Positions 14,468 through 25,345 of a stretch of DNA of 64,000 nt are shown here, piece by piece. Each line of letters begins with the position of its first letter. Positions within the stretch are counted from its first letter, which is position 1. The position numbers and the translations under genes are program-made. The stretch spans positions 29,597,422 to 29,661,421 of the forward strand of contig NC_135141.1 of the NCBI RefSeq assembly GCF_051014445.1. Reading direction: 5' to 3'. Under the pieces are notes generated by a model that was not told the origin of the DNA, did no database searches, and worked only from the letters and a program-made list of their open reading frames with translations. The DNA comes from Colletes latitarsis (Eukaryota > Arthropoda > Insecta > Hymenoptera > Colletidae).

Positions 14468-16069
14468 CTATTTATAGATCTTGGGCATTACCTGGGCCTG
14501 CGTGCGCTCGTGTGCTCGCGTGCGTGCCCGCTCCGAGCGATTGTAACGCCGGACACGATGCACGTTTACCCGGGAACGCGACGATAGCCAACAGGGGGGA
14601 GGGGACTAGATCTTACGGATTTTCGAAATCCTCCATTTTCCCGCGCCGACGCCGGAACAAAATGGACGCTGGGACGTTGAACCTCGCGTCACAGTCACAG
14701 CCTCGCGGATCCCCCCATTGTCGTTCTGTTTCCAACACAGTGGGCGACAGGTGCTTCGAATGGGACTTATTATAAGCCACATCAAATGATAAATACAATG
14801 TATTTTTCCTCGTAAGCTATAATCGACGAGATCACCGAATACTGGTATAGACTCTAATATTAGTGGCTCCAATTATAATCGTTTCGACGACTTTAAAGGC
14901 GAGCGCGGATCGATGGTTGATTTTCCAACGATAATATCGAAGAAGGAAGATCGGCTCGAATAATTGCATAATTCAACCGTCGCAAAAAAGCGAACATAAC
15001 CCACCGTAGGACGTGTTCGTGGATACCAGTCCAGCAAGGACAAGTTGGCGTTCCTCTTCTTCGGGCCCCCGTCGGCTATTTATAGATCCTAAATATCAGC
15101 TAGGACGCGGCTGTGTTGGTGGGGGACTGGTACTCGTTACATTTCTTTAGATTGGTACCTGGCGAAGGTGAGGCCGCGAGATGCTGGCCATCCTCGTTCG
15201 TTCGACGCAATTACCGCGCAGTTCCTTCGGGTTCTTCCTCTGGTACAAAGTGGTCTCAGCGTGCCTCGCTGGCCGTCACTATTTATAGATCGTAGATAGT
15301 TATCCGCGGTACGTGAGTCCTGGTATCGCATGCGAATGTTGGCCACCAACGAGCCCGACGCGGGAATATCACGGTTTTCTGCGGGCTGATTGCTACGTTG
15401 CGCCGCGTCCTCTTCTCCTTGACTTATCGATTTTCATCGAAATTACTGTCCTTCGTTGGCCTCGAGCATCCGATGCACTTGCCTCGGCTCTCCTCCTACG
15501 AGGACACGCACGAACGAGTCGCGATTAGGCGGAGGAAGCGTCTTCGAAGGTCAGCCGTGGTTGTCCAAAGCATGCTCCTCGCCATATTTCATTAAATTAC
15601 CTCGTTGCCTCGTTGTGGGATCCAATCTTCTCGCGGCCGCCATTTTCTCCTACTTTCCATAAACTATTTTTATCTCAGCGTTATACGAGCTAATTAGTCT
15701 TCTTAGAATTACAGAACTCATAAATATTATTTCTCAGCAATGTATTATATTAGATTTCTTTTGATCTAGCAAGAATTTTCATCAGTTATCTTGCCTGTTC
15801 TCCCTCCATCAAAAGTTCGACCACCTTTCGATGCCCAACTTTGAATCACCGGTGTTTGCTATTAATTGTACAGAGGACCAAGTTCCTAAAAAGAACGAAA
15901 GCATGGATTCCAATTTTCAAGGACTCCGTCGTTGATCCCCGAGAGAAGCAACTGAGGGGCGGCTGTGGAAACGCTTACCCTTTATCGCGTACGCCGCCGA
16001 AAGGGGACTTTATCGCGGGTTTTATTCACGCGGAGTCCACGTGCAGCGGCAGGGCAGGTTTATAAATAG
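14468..16069. promoter_or_regulatory. Cluster of four MEF2-type motifs in a CpG-rich block
   Basis: CTATTTATAG, a perfect match to the MEF2 consensus YTAWWWWTAR, occurs at 14468-14477, 15076-15085 and 15279-15288. Each is extended by the same ATC. A fourth match, TTATAAATAG on the plus strand, lies at 16060-16069. The intervening DNA is GC-rich with no convincing exon, so an enhancer is possible. A short shared repeat is the alternative. Confidence 0.35.
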
Positions 16070-17965
16070 CCTTGAGAAGTTGTACGCGGAATGCACGGGG
16101 CGCCTAAATAGTACCCGATGCCGATTACTCCTGGCGCCAGCGCAGCGGTCTCCTCCTGGCTCCTTTAATGGCCGACTGGTTAATGGGAAGTTAATGTCGG
16201 CCCCGTGTACTAACTACGCGACCGGTCCTTCTTCCTCTTTCCACGCTTTCTTCTTTTCCTCGTGCTTCTGTTCCTCATTTTACTCCTCTCGTCGTTCTTT
16301 GCCCGGTTCCCCCCTTCAACGATGTTTGCACCCTTGCTTCGAGTTCTTTGTGCCTTTACTCCTTTTGTCCGACGTGGTATCCTCCGCGTCCGCGCTCAGA
16401 TAACATTCTATCCCAGTTATTTATTTACTTCACGGGCATATGATAAATAATTAACACAGGGACCGTAGATTTATTTTTGAAAAGACATTTAAATTCAGTC
16501 GATGCACCCTGAGTTTCGAAAACGATTCGGTGCCAGTGACCCCACAGAAATTCTTCCCGTGTTTTGCAAGCATTTTTCCTACTCCAGGATGCGTTTTATT
16601 TCCGAAACCCACCAATTTTATAAACATTGTTCCGTTCAGGGCAGAAGAATTTTCCACAAGGGTCCCTTTAGTATTCTATCGTGGATCGGTTTCCGTTTTA
16701 CGTTTATCCTTTGACCGAGAGGACGTCTCCGCGGCACAGGAATTCCTGACAAGGACTCCACCTCCGACGCTGACGCCGATTATATATTCGTAATCACCAG
16801 TTTCTATTTCAAGTTTCTGTCGTGAGAACACCGTCATCGCGACGGGAATAGAACCGGGCACCCTGGTCGATGCACCTCGCCACGAGAAACGAGTCCCCGT
16901 AATATCGATACCCGACGCTTTTTGCGATCAGCTTTTATCGCTGGTGCTTCCGATTCGCGAATTCCGCCGACTCTGAAACGACTCGCGACCGCAAAAAATC
17001 CAACGACGAACGGAAACACGGATACGCTCGACGATCGTCTCTTTTTCTGCTTGAAATATTAATTGGTCGGATCCCCTCGGTACCCAGTTGCAACGTTTTC
17101 GTATTAATTGCAAGATATAATTGTACGCGTTCTTGACATCGTTCGGATCAAACCGGTTTCCAGTATTCCTTTGCAAAGGAGTTCTATGTATTACGTATCG
17201 GAATACTTTAGAATTCTTTCTCCGCGATGGCTGCCAACCCCTTTACTTTTCCAATTAAATTTTAAGCAGAGATTAAATTTTACTATGTATAGTTCGTTCT
17301 CTTTAAAGGGATGTTTCATAGTGCTTTCACAGTCGCAGATTCCAGAGCTTACGTATCGAATAAAAATTTAATCGTCTTATTAGGCATGTGTTGTTCGAAT
17401 AAAATGTTTTTCCATGCACTGGGAGCATTCCAGCGACCAATGGCGATGAAAACAAACGAGAGTGGCCCCGCGCAAAAATACGAGACCACTGCGATTGTAG
17501 ACATACGACACGCGCTGAGTCTATCTTCGGGTTTCCTCTTCGTTTCGTGACATCCGCTCGGCGCGTATTCGATGCGTCGTTATGCATCGTGCCGACGCGT
17601 GTGCAGATTCGAGACAAACGATTCGCGCAGCACATCGACGTTTATCGATTCATATTTAATCGCAATCGAAAAATATACATTGCCAGGGGCGACACCAGAG
17701 ATGCCAGTCGGAGTTCTGGATGCACCGGGGACACCTCATTCCAGTTTCGGTGGGTCGACAAAGGCAAACTGACACATGCCCTTTTTCTCGATTCTCTGAG
17801 GCTGCCCAAAGTAATTTCGAACCGTCTCGTGGGAGTCGAGAGAGAAAGGCTCGCATTTGCCTTCTCGTAACGTGCATAGCAATCATACGAAAAAGTTAAA
17901 TGAAACTAACAATTTTTCGATCTATGATATTTCATGATAGTTCATGTACTTTTGAATTTTCCTAC
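16070..17965. other. No gene recognised
   Basis: Nothing beyond short chance frames is seen between the MEF2-motif cluster and the palindromic element. Confidence 0.5.
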
Positions 17966-18780
17966 AGGCTTCTGCTGACCACTGCTTGCCACTCCTAATA
18001 CTTCTGACAACGTAAAAAGATTACTACTTGCTACTGCTTGCCTCTGCTGGCCTCTGTTGACCGCTGCTGACCACTCCTGATACTTCTTGCAACGTATAAC
18101 GATTACGATTGGCTACTGCCAGCTTCTCCCAGCCTCTGCTAGTCTCTGCTGACCATCGCTTATATTTTTGACAACGTATAAGGATTACTACTGACTCCTG
18201 CTTGCCTCAGCTGACCGCTGCTGACCACTCCTGTTACCTCTGACAACGTATAACGATTACTACTGACTCCTGCTTGTCTCCGCTGGCCTCAGCTGACCGC
18301 TGCTGACCACTCCTGTTACTTCTGACAACGTATAACGATTACTACTGACTCCTGCTTGTCTCTGCTGACCGCTGCTGACCACTCCTGTTACTTCTGACAA
18401 CGTATAACGATTACTACTGACTCCTGCTTGTCTCTGCTGACCGCTGCTGACCACTCCTGTTACTTCTGACAACGTATAACGATTACTACTGACTCCTGCT
18501 TGTCTCCGCTGTCCTCTGCTGACCGCTGCTGACCACTCCTGTTACTTCTGACAACGTATAACGATTACTACTGACTCCTGCTTGTCTCCGCTGGCCTCTG
18601 CTGACCGCTGCTGACCACTCCTGATACTTCCGACAACGTATAGCGATTACTACATGTTACTGCTTGCCCCTGCTGGTCTCTGCACGCCTCTGCATCCCTC
18701 TGCTGGCCTCTGCTGACCCCTGCCAGCATCTCTCGACGTCAGCTGACCACTGCTGACCACTGCTGGCCGTTGCTGACACG
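17966..18780. repeat. Left-arm minisatellite, 72/82-bp units
   Basis: The anchor around ACAACGTATA occurs near 18007, 18089, 18171, 18243, 18325, 18397, 18469, 18551 and 18633. The spacings are 82, 82, 72, 82, 72, 72, 82 and 82. The 10-bp difference equals one extra CTCTGCTGGC-like subunit, so the array grows at two scales. Confidence 0.9.
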
Positions 18781-18782
18781 AT

Positions 18783-18945
18783 ATAATATAATATAATATA
18801 TTTATATGTATTAAAGCTTTGTATAATGTAAATCTATGGCAATAAATGATATAATTTCAAAGAATTCTTTGTGTTCTCATCATTTTTACCTTCCTTTTCC
18901 TCCCCCAACATTCCCTTAATTATAAGAAACCGTTTTTTTAGTTAA
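18783..18945 (+). repeat. Inner inverted-repeat arm, left
   Basis: This AT-rich segment contains AATAAATGATATAATTTC and GTGTTCTCATCATTTTT. Its reverse complement, with few differences, occupies 19535-19690. Similarity is strongest in the outer 100 bp and fades toward the centre. Confidence 0.8.
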
Positions 18946-19008
18946 AACTGGAATCCCAAAGTGTCCAGAACATTTTCAAAATGCTGGTGACCTTGACCCA
19001 CTTTTAAT

Positions 19009-19490
19009 ATTACGTAATGTTACGTAACATTACGTAATCCTCGCCGAAAAATTTCGGCCGGAGAAATTTTAAAGAGCGATTACGTAATATTACGTAATAT
19101 TATGTAATATTACGTAACATTACGTAATCCTCGCCGAAAAATTCCGGCCGGAGAAATTTTAAAGAGCGATTACGTAATATTATGTAATATTACGTAATGT
19201 TACGTAATATTACGTAATTCTCGCCGAAAAATTCCGGCCGCGAGAAATTTTAAAGTGCTATTACGTAATATTATGTAATATTACGTAATGTTACGTAATA
19301 TTACGTAATTCTCGCCGAAAAATTCCGGCCGGAGAAATTTTAAAGAGCGATTACGTAATATTATGTAATATTACGTAATGTTACGTAATGTTACGTAATA
19401 TTACGTAATTCTCGCCGAAAAATTCCGGCCGCGAGAAATTTTAGAGAGCTATTACGTAATGTTACGTAATATTACGTAATATTACGTAAC
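19009..19490. repeat. Central array of ATTACGTAAT decamers
   Basis: Six blocks of 3, 5, 5, 5, 6 and 4 decamers matching RTTAYGTAAY are separated by a 37-40-bp spacer. The spacer contains CTCGCCGAAAAATT and CCGGCCG, followed by GAGAAATTTTAAA. Block spacing is 90, 90, 91 and 100 bp. Within blocks the decamers abut exactly, one per 10 bp. The total is 28 sites. Confidence 0.9.
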
Positions 19491-19534
19491 GGCTTTTTAA
19501 AATTTTTGCCGAGAATTTTCAGGAATTCTAAGAA

Positions 19535-19690
19535 ATGACGTCATTTCCAATCTTATAGCTAAGGAAATAATTTGGAGAGGGAAAGAGGGGTAAAAAATGA
19601 TGAGAACACATCGAATTCTTTGAAATTATATCATTTATTGTAATAGATTTATATTACACAAATGTTAATACATATATATCATGTCAGAAG
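19535..19690 (-). repeat. Inner inverted-repeat arm, right
   Basis: This is the reverse-complement partner of 18783-18945, containing AAAAATGATGAGAACAC and GAAATTATATCATTTATTG. With the left arm it flanks the decamer array. Confidence 0.8.
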
Positions 19691-20780
19691 TTGTCAGCAG
19701 AGGTGTCGTCGTTGTGTGTTGTTAGCAGTGGTCAGCAGTGGTCAGCAGTGGTCAGCTGACGTCGGGAGATGTTGGCAGAGGTCAGCAGAGGCCAGCAGAG
19801 GGATGTAGAGGCATGCAGAGACCAGCAGGGGCAAGCAGTAACACGTAGTAATCGCTATACGTTGTCGGAAATATTAGCTGTGGTCAGCAGCGGTCAGCAG
19901 GGGTCCTCAGAGGACAGCAGAGGCCAGTGGAGGCCAGTAGAGGCAAGGAGGGAGCATTGCAGGCAAATAGAGACTGGCAGTAGTCAGTAGCAATCGTTAT
20001 ACGTTGTCAGAAATATTAGCTGTGGTCAGCAGCGGTCAGCAGGGGTCCCGAAAGGACAGCAGAGGCCAGTGGAGGCCAGTAGAGGCAAGCAGGGAGCATT
20101 GCAGGCAAATAGAGACTGGCAGTAGTCAGTAGCAATCGTTATACGTTGTCAGAAATATTAGCTGTGGTCAGCAGCGGTCAGCAGGGGTCCCCAGAGGACA
20201 GCAGAGGCCAGTGGAGGCAAGCAAGGTGAAGTGCAGGCAAACAGAGGCTGGCAGTAGTCAGTAGCAATTGTTATACGTTGTCAGAAATATTAGCTGTGGT
20301 CAGCAGCGGTCAGCAGGGGTCCTCAGAGGACAGCAGAGGCCAGTGGAGGCCAGTAGAGGCAAGCAGGGAGCATTGCAGGCAAACAGAGGCTGGCAGTAGT
20401 CAGTAGCAATCGTTGTACGTTGTCAGAAATATTAGCTGTGGTCAGCAGCGGTCAGCAGGGGTCCCCAGAGGATAGCAGAGGCCAGTGGAGGCCAGTAGAG
20501 GCAAGCAGGGAGCATTGCAGGCAAACAGAGGCTGGCAGTAGTCAGTAGCAATCGTTGTACGTTGTCAGAAATATTAGCTGTGGTCAGCAGAGGCCAGCAG
20601 GGGTCTCCAAAGGACAGCAGAGACCAGTGGAGGCCAGTAGAGAAAAGCAAGGAACAGTACAGGCAAACAGAGGCTGGCAGTAGTCAGTAGCAATCGTTAT
20701 ACGTTGTCAGAAATATTAGCTGTGGTCAGCAGAGGCCTGCAGGGGTCCCCAAAGTACAGCAGAGGCCAGCGGAGGCAATG
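19690..20780. repeat. Right-arm minisatellite, 142-bp units
   Basis: The anchor ACGTTGTC with AAATATTAGCTG recurs at 19859, 20001, 20143, 20275, 20417, 20559 and 20701. All spacings are 142 except one of 132. The unit is built from GGTCAGCAG and GAGGCCAG-like subrepeats. It is related to the left arm in reverse complement, but has its own period and private sequence. Confidence 0.9.
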
Positions 20781-23700
20781 GTAATGGCCGTTTTAACAGC
20801 AGTTTCCGAACTGATGGTGACTATCGTCGGTGGATGCAATAGCAGTTACAACGCAGATCGTGTCGATTACTGTAAAAGAGCAAGAGAAAATCATTCATCA
20901 TTTTGCCACTCGAAATGAATATTGTGAATTATCTTACGAACTAACGTTCACTGTATTACCTTGTACTATTTGAAGTAACTGAGGAGAGAAATAAGGAATT
21001 TCAATATTATGCAAGAAACCTTTCGTAGTTGTCTAAATTTGGAGATCTCTCATCAAATAAAATTCTCTCCAAGTTAATAAGTTTCACTCCCGATCCTTGG
21101 ACGTCTAAACTATGGCAGATGTAACGAAAAGGATGATTCTGCAATGAAAAATTCTTAGTAAATAATAAGTAAAGAAAGATTCATGCTATAGAAAATTGCG
21201 TTAACTTGTTAGACTTTAATTCACACTGTATTTATTTTTTTAACAATTATCCATTACACTGTCGGTCATGATTTGCGAACTTAAAATTCGAAATTTTATT
21301 TTACAGTGAATTTTATTCCAAGTAATTTGTTTCTTACATTTTAATTAGGGGAGAAGCATTTCTCGACCATGGTTTTTTCGCGTGGTTCAGTCGTGTTAAA
21401 TTACGAAATTCTCACAGGAAATTGAAGCTGGTCTGCGGAAAATGCCGCCCTTTTCGCAGCTGGTCGTTTCGAGCGCAGCCAGGCGGGAAGCTCGCAGGGC
21501 CTCGTAAGGACATCGAGCTCTCCCCTGTGATCCTGCGTGCAATTATGGCAACGCTAACGAACGAACTCGCCTGGTATGAACAGGAAACAGCGTATTAGTT
21601 TTGTACGCGCTGTCCAGAAATCACCGTCCCCTCTTTCTCCGACTGTATAAAAAGTCTTCTCACCATTGTTCGCCGAGCATTAATTGCAGCGATTCAAGAA
21701 CTCCTCCGTTGCCTTGTATCTCGTTATCCGTACGAGAGTTTTCTCAACTTTCATGCTTTGCTTCAATTTCAGCGGATATTTGTGCAATCGCTAATGAAAA
21801 TTAATTATCGCGAAATGCAAATCGCGTTCTTTCGTTCGGTGCTCGGACACGGCTATTAGACTTACTTTGTTTCGACGCGTGTTTCGTTTTAGAATTTTAG
21901 AATTATTTATAATACTTTTTCAAGCTAAGCTTATTGGAACTTTGTTCCTCCGTTTGGCGAGTACCATTAAATAGCAATTTTTATTTCTCGATTCAAACAA
22001 GGATGTTGGCCATTTATGAAGCGAACACGACGATGTACGACTTCGGAGCCACGATGCGAAAGGTTAAGCGAGACGCTCGCGGTGTTAACGAACGTATATC
22101 CGCGTGGCTGAATTCAGTCGAAGCATCGGTTTGCTCAGCAATTAGCCGGCCTAGCCGAGTGGAATTCACGGATGGTTCGTGTTTGACGCGGCCGTGTATC
22201 GTTCTAGACCGGTAGCCGGTTCCTTTTTTGCGTTTTCGTGGACGTCGCGGCGAAGAGCGGCGCGGAGGAGCCGGGGGGAGGGACTCGGATAGGAAAAAAA
22301 GTCGTTTCGAGAAGCGCCTGTCAGGTTCAACGGCCGGGATTTTTCGCGTCTCGAGACGATGGCTTCGAAGAAGTCGTCGCGGGATTTTCTTTATTTACCC
22401 TCCGAGACCAATCGTAAGATCTGCGGATTCGCTTTTAAACCAAACCTCGGTGTTCGATCGTTTGGTGAAGCTTCAAAGTACTTTAAATCTACCGTTACTT
22501 TGGTACACTTTTGTTCAAAATGGCACTCGTGTGCTCGAATAAAGGGTGGATATTATTATTTGTATGATCGTACGCGTTCGCCAAGATACTGTAACCGCGA
22601 GATCATCGGACTCTAGATCGGTAGTAGTCGAGCAGGTCAAACGAACTGAAACCGTTTCATCGACTTTCGAATCCTTTGGCCATCTGTGCAGAACAAACTC
22701 GTCGCTAAAAATCATCTCATCTATCTACGATCTCGTAATGATCGTTCTGTACCGTTATTCTCGGTCAAGGTTCTTCGTGAGATCGAATTGGAATATCTCG
22801 ATTGCCGCGGCGAGCAATCTCGCCTTCCTTTCTCCGTACCCCCGTCAGTAAACAACGATTTAGGAACTCGACGTCGTGATTACCGATGGAGAGCTCTCGA
22901 CGATGTTAATTATCTTCGCCGGGCAACGCGTTCTTAGAACACGGTATCGAAAACTGTACTGCGGATTTATAACGCGGGGAAGACTTCAACGTGCCGCCTC
23001 GACGATCGAGATTGATGGATCTCGAAGAAATTCTTGGCGAATTTCATTTCTCTTTTCGTTTGATTATTTTTTATTTCAAACTCTTCTAATAATATTTTTA
23101 CGAGGAGGCATGTTCACTGAAAAATCTCTTTAATAAATCTAGCTATAAACTCTCATTTTATAAATTCGGGGTACGGCTGTGCATTTCTTGGAGACGTTTC
23201 CAAACACTGAAATTTTCACGTCTCGAAAGCAGTTTCGTTCCGCGATAGAAATTGTTATTCGTTTGTTGTTCGAAATTAGTAGCTGGCGAAGAATTTCGTC
23301 CATCGTCCGGACAAAGAAGCCCGTCGCGTCGAGTAGAAACGATCGTGTGAGGTCGCGGCACACGCTCGAGGGATACGAACGAGCGAATAGGTTGAGGGTC
23401 GCGAGTGGACGTTGACCCTACGTGTGTACCTCGCGTACCGGAGTGGCGAGTGTAGCTACGACCACCTAGGACAGACTAGAATCCACATTGGTAATAGCTT
23501 CTCTAGTCTGCCGACCACTCGTAAAAACAAATATTTATGAACACCGCACACCGTCGGCGAAAGAAGCGCGTCGCGAGCCCTTGAGCTTCGAGAGAGGCGG
23601 GACAGGTGCGGATTGTTAATTGGTCACCTACCTCGACTTAACCCCTGAATTTTAATTTATTAGGTAGGAAACCGTAACGGGAATTCTGCTCACAAAATTA

Positions 23701-24197
23701 TTCTTCGCTTTTGCTAGCGTACGCGGCAAAAAGATATATTCATATTCTAAAATAAAATATTTTACTAAACATCGTCGGGGATTAAAGGGGAAATAAATGT
23801 AGACTTCGTATACCATGCAATGTAATTAACGAATCAGCTGATATTTTATTAAATATTCTACGAGATTCTATGCATAATCCTTCGATAAGGATTAAAAAAA
23901 AAAAGACTGGACCTCGTGTACAATAAAGTGTAATTGACAATTATCACCACCCGATTTGCCCCTGATGGACGTTTAGCTATCTCTGCATCAGAGTGGATAA
24001 TTTAATCTTCCAGGGAAACCGTCGAAGCCTTGGGAGAGTCAGTCTCGTCCCTGACGTTTGAATAATATTTTTTTTATCCGCTTGCATTCCCGTTTCGTCG
24101 CGCTTTTAGCGCGTCGCGCGGATCATTATCGTCGCCGCGACTTCATCGTCTCGGAGATAAAAGTCTTCTCACGCGTTGCGTCATTTCTCTGTTGCAG
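20781..24197. other. Probable S6KL intron or upstream DNA, no exon recognised
   Basis: It contains a CpG-rich block at 22.2-22.4 kb with an ATG frame starting MASKKSSRD and ending at a GTAAGA donor. It also has a GC-rich block at 23.2-23.6 kb. Neither carries kinase motifs. The last bases form the acceptor for the S6KL exon at 24198. Confidence 0.45.
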
Positions 24198-24422
24198 TAC
24201 CCGGCCGGCGCGTCCAGCGAACTTCTGCCAGAAGACAGAGGGACGAATTACGCGACCCCGGGAACCCTGCCCCCGAACGCGGAACAGATTTCCGCGGCCT
24301 CCAAGGATCTCCTGAAACGACTGCTGCAACCGGAGCCCTGTCTCAGGCTCAGATCTCTGCTGGGTCTGCAGAGGATCGCCTTCTACATGGGCTACGATCT
24401 CCAGAGCTACATGCTGAAGAAG
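24198..24422 (+). CDS. S6KL: S6KL penultimate exon
   Basis: This is a 225-nt exon of 75 whole codons in phase 0 at both ends. It begins YPAGASSELL and ends YMLKK. It covers the last kinase subdomain, with LLKRLLQPEP followed by the Arg-containing RLR motif. The acceptor is preceded by a pyrimidine-rich tract and the donor is GTGAGC. The coding bases are more GC-rich than the flanking introns, as expected for an exon here. Confidence 0.72.
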
Positions 24423-24893
24423 GTGAGCTTCCATCGGGGGAGCTAGCTTTTTTACGAAAGACGAGGGACCAAAGTATCGTCACCGTTGTTTACAGACTCA
24501 CAGTTATCGTGTTCGAGACAAGTTCCTATATCTCTGTCTCGTATTCCATACTCGCTAGTTTCTCAATCATATGTTAATTTGTGAACTTTCAATTTTCTTG
24601 AACAATACTAAACCTCGATTGTTGCACCAGAACCACGTCCATTGCATACACACAATGAGTAAAAGAGAAGAACTAAAATTGTCGTGAATATACCCTCTGT
24701 GGAACTATTAATTCAATTAGTTACAATGATTATTGCAGCAATAATTGAGGTTTTATCGTGATATTTCCTTCAGGAATCGCCGTTTCGACTGCTGGGTCGA
24801 ACTGTGCAAAGTTTGCAGGGAAGAATGAACAGGGAGTTCTCCAATTTCGACTCGTCCTTGGGCGACAGCATTTCTCGGTCCGAGGATCGATGA
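24198..24893 (+). CDS. S6KL: Serine/threonine kinase S6KL/RSKR family, C-terminal two exons (partial gene)
   Basis: Two exons joined in phase encode 114 residues and a stop. What is seen: acceptor TTGCAG before 24198, donor AAG|GTGAGC after 24422, a 351-bp intron, acceptor CCTTCAG before 24774, and TGA at 24891-24893. The segment around LLKRLLQPEP-RLRSL matches the end of the catalytic domain (subdomain XI, with the conserved Arg of the RLR motif), followed by a tail with FYMGYDL and ESPFRLLGRT. This layout resembles insect S6KL and vertebrate RSKR/SGK494, an AGC-kinase-like family related to ribosomal S6 kinases; the match is from memory of the family, not from a search. The ATP-binding lobe, HRD and DFG motifs are not in this piece, and no exon carrying them was found upstream in the window. 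The preceding intron may therefore exceed 24 kb. An orphaned gene end is a less likely alternative. Confidence 0.72.
24774..24893 (+). CDS. S6KL: S6KL terminal coding exon
   Basis: The final coding exon has 39 codons and a TGA stop. It starts ESPFRLLGRT, continues with NREFSNFDSS and ends SRSEDR. The acceptor is TTTCCTTCAG. The serine-rich acidic tail is typical of a regulatory C-terminal extension, but no known phosphosite motif is claimed. Confidence 0.7.
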   Translation, partial: ESPFRLLGRTVQSLQGRMNREFSNFDSSLGDSISRSEDR

Positions 24894-25345
24894 TCAGCCG
24901 TCGCCAGATCACCGACTGAGATCAACGACAGATCGAACGATTCCAGAATATCCGTTTCAGCTATGTGTTTCCAACCCTGTTGCTTGACGAGCAACGTCGT
25001 CGATGCCATCCATTAGTTTAAGCGACGAGAAGTCCTTCTCGTGTTTGCGCAAGGTTTAAAATTAGTTTCAACGACCAGTTAGATTTTTCTATTTCCGCGG
25101 CACGAACAGATATTTTTTTACTTCGTACCCCGCCGGGAGTACGCGAATCGCTATGCAAACGGTGCTGTTGCGATTTATTCAGCGGCTTTGGCGTTCAAAG
25201 ACGAATCGCGATGCTTTTTTGTCGCCGAGCGTTAAAACATGTCTTTCCTGCGATGTGCGTTTCGAAGTGTGGGACGCGTATGTATTCAACCACACGAGCC
25301 TGCTAAATGTTGTTGTATAATAAATAAATCTATGTGGTTGTCGCT
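24894..25345 (+). other. S6KL: S6KL 3' UTR with polyadenylation signals
   Basis: About 450 bases follow the S6KL stop. Two overlapping AATAAA hexamers lie at 25319-25324 and 25323-25328. A GT-rich stretch follows immediately (TGTGGTTGTCG, then GTGGGTGTG), as expected downstream of a cleavage site. The end coordinate is approximate. Confidence 0.6.

Larger units (their letters stand above)
17966..20780. mobile_element. Large palindromic (foldback-like) element with minisatellite arms
   Basis: The left arm (17966-18780) is a tandem array rich in CTGCTGACC with the anchor ACAACGTATAACG. The right arm (19690-20780) is the same theme in reverse complement, with GGTCAGCAG and CGTTATACGTTGT. Inside them, an AT-rich segment at 18783-18945 recurs inverted at 19535-19690, for example TTTCAAAGAATTCTTTG against CGAATTCTTTGAAA. 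The centre is the TACGTAAT array. Nested inverted symmetry over 2.8 kb resembles foldback transposons or a recently formed palindrome. No transposase ORF and no clear target-site duplication were seen. The open frames in the arms only repeat the unit. Confidence 0.65.

Noticed and set aside
14170..14775. 201-codon plus-strand frame in a GC-rich block
   Set aside because: A second frame is open over the same bases and neither resembles a protein family. High GC explains the lack of stops.
18260..18472. Repetitive frame with a 24-residue unit (SEVTGVVSSGQQRQAG)
   Set aside because: It exists only because the 72-bp minisatellite unit is a multiple of three. The adjacent 82-bp units break it.
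22359..22418. ATG exon MASKKSSRD with a GTAAGA donor as a possible S6KL first exon
   Set aside because: Only 1.8 kb separates it from exon 24198, and no kinase exons lie between, so it cannot supply the missing catalytic domain.
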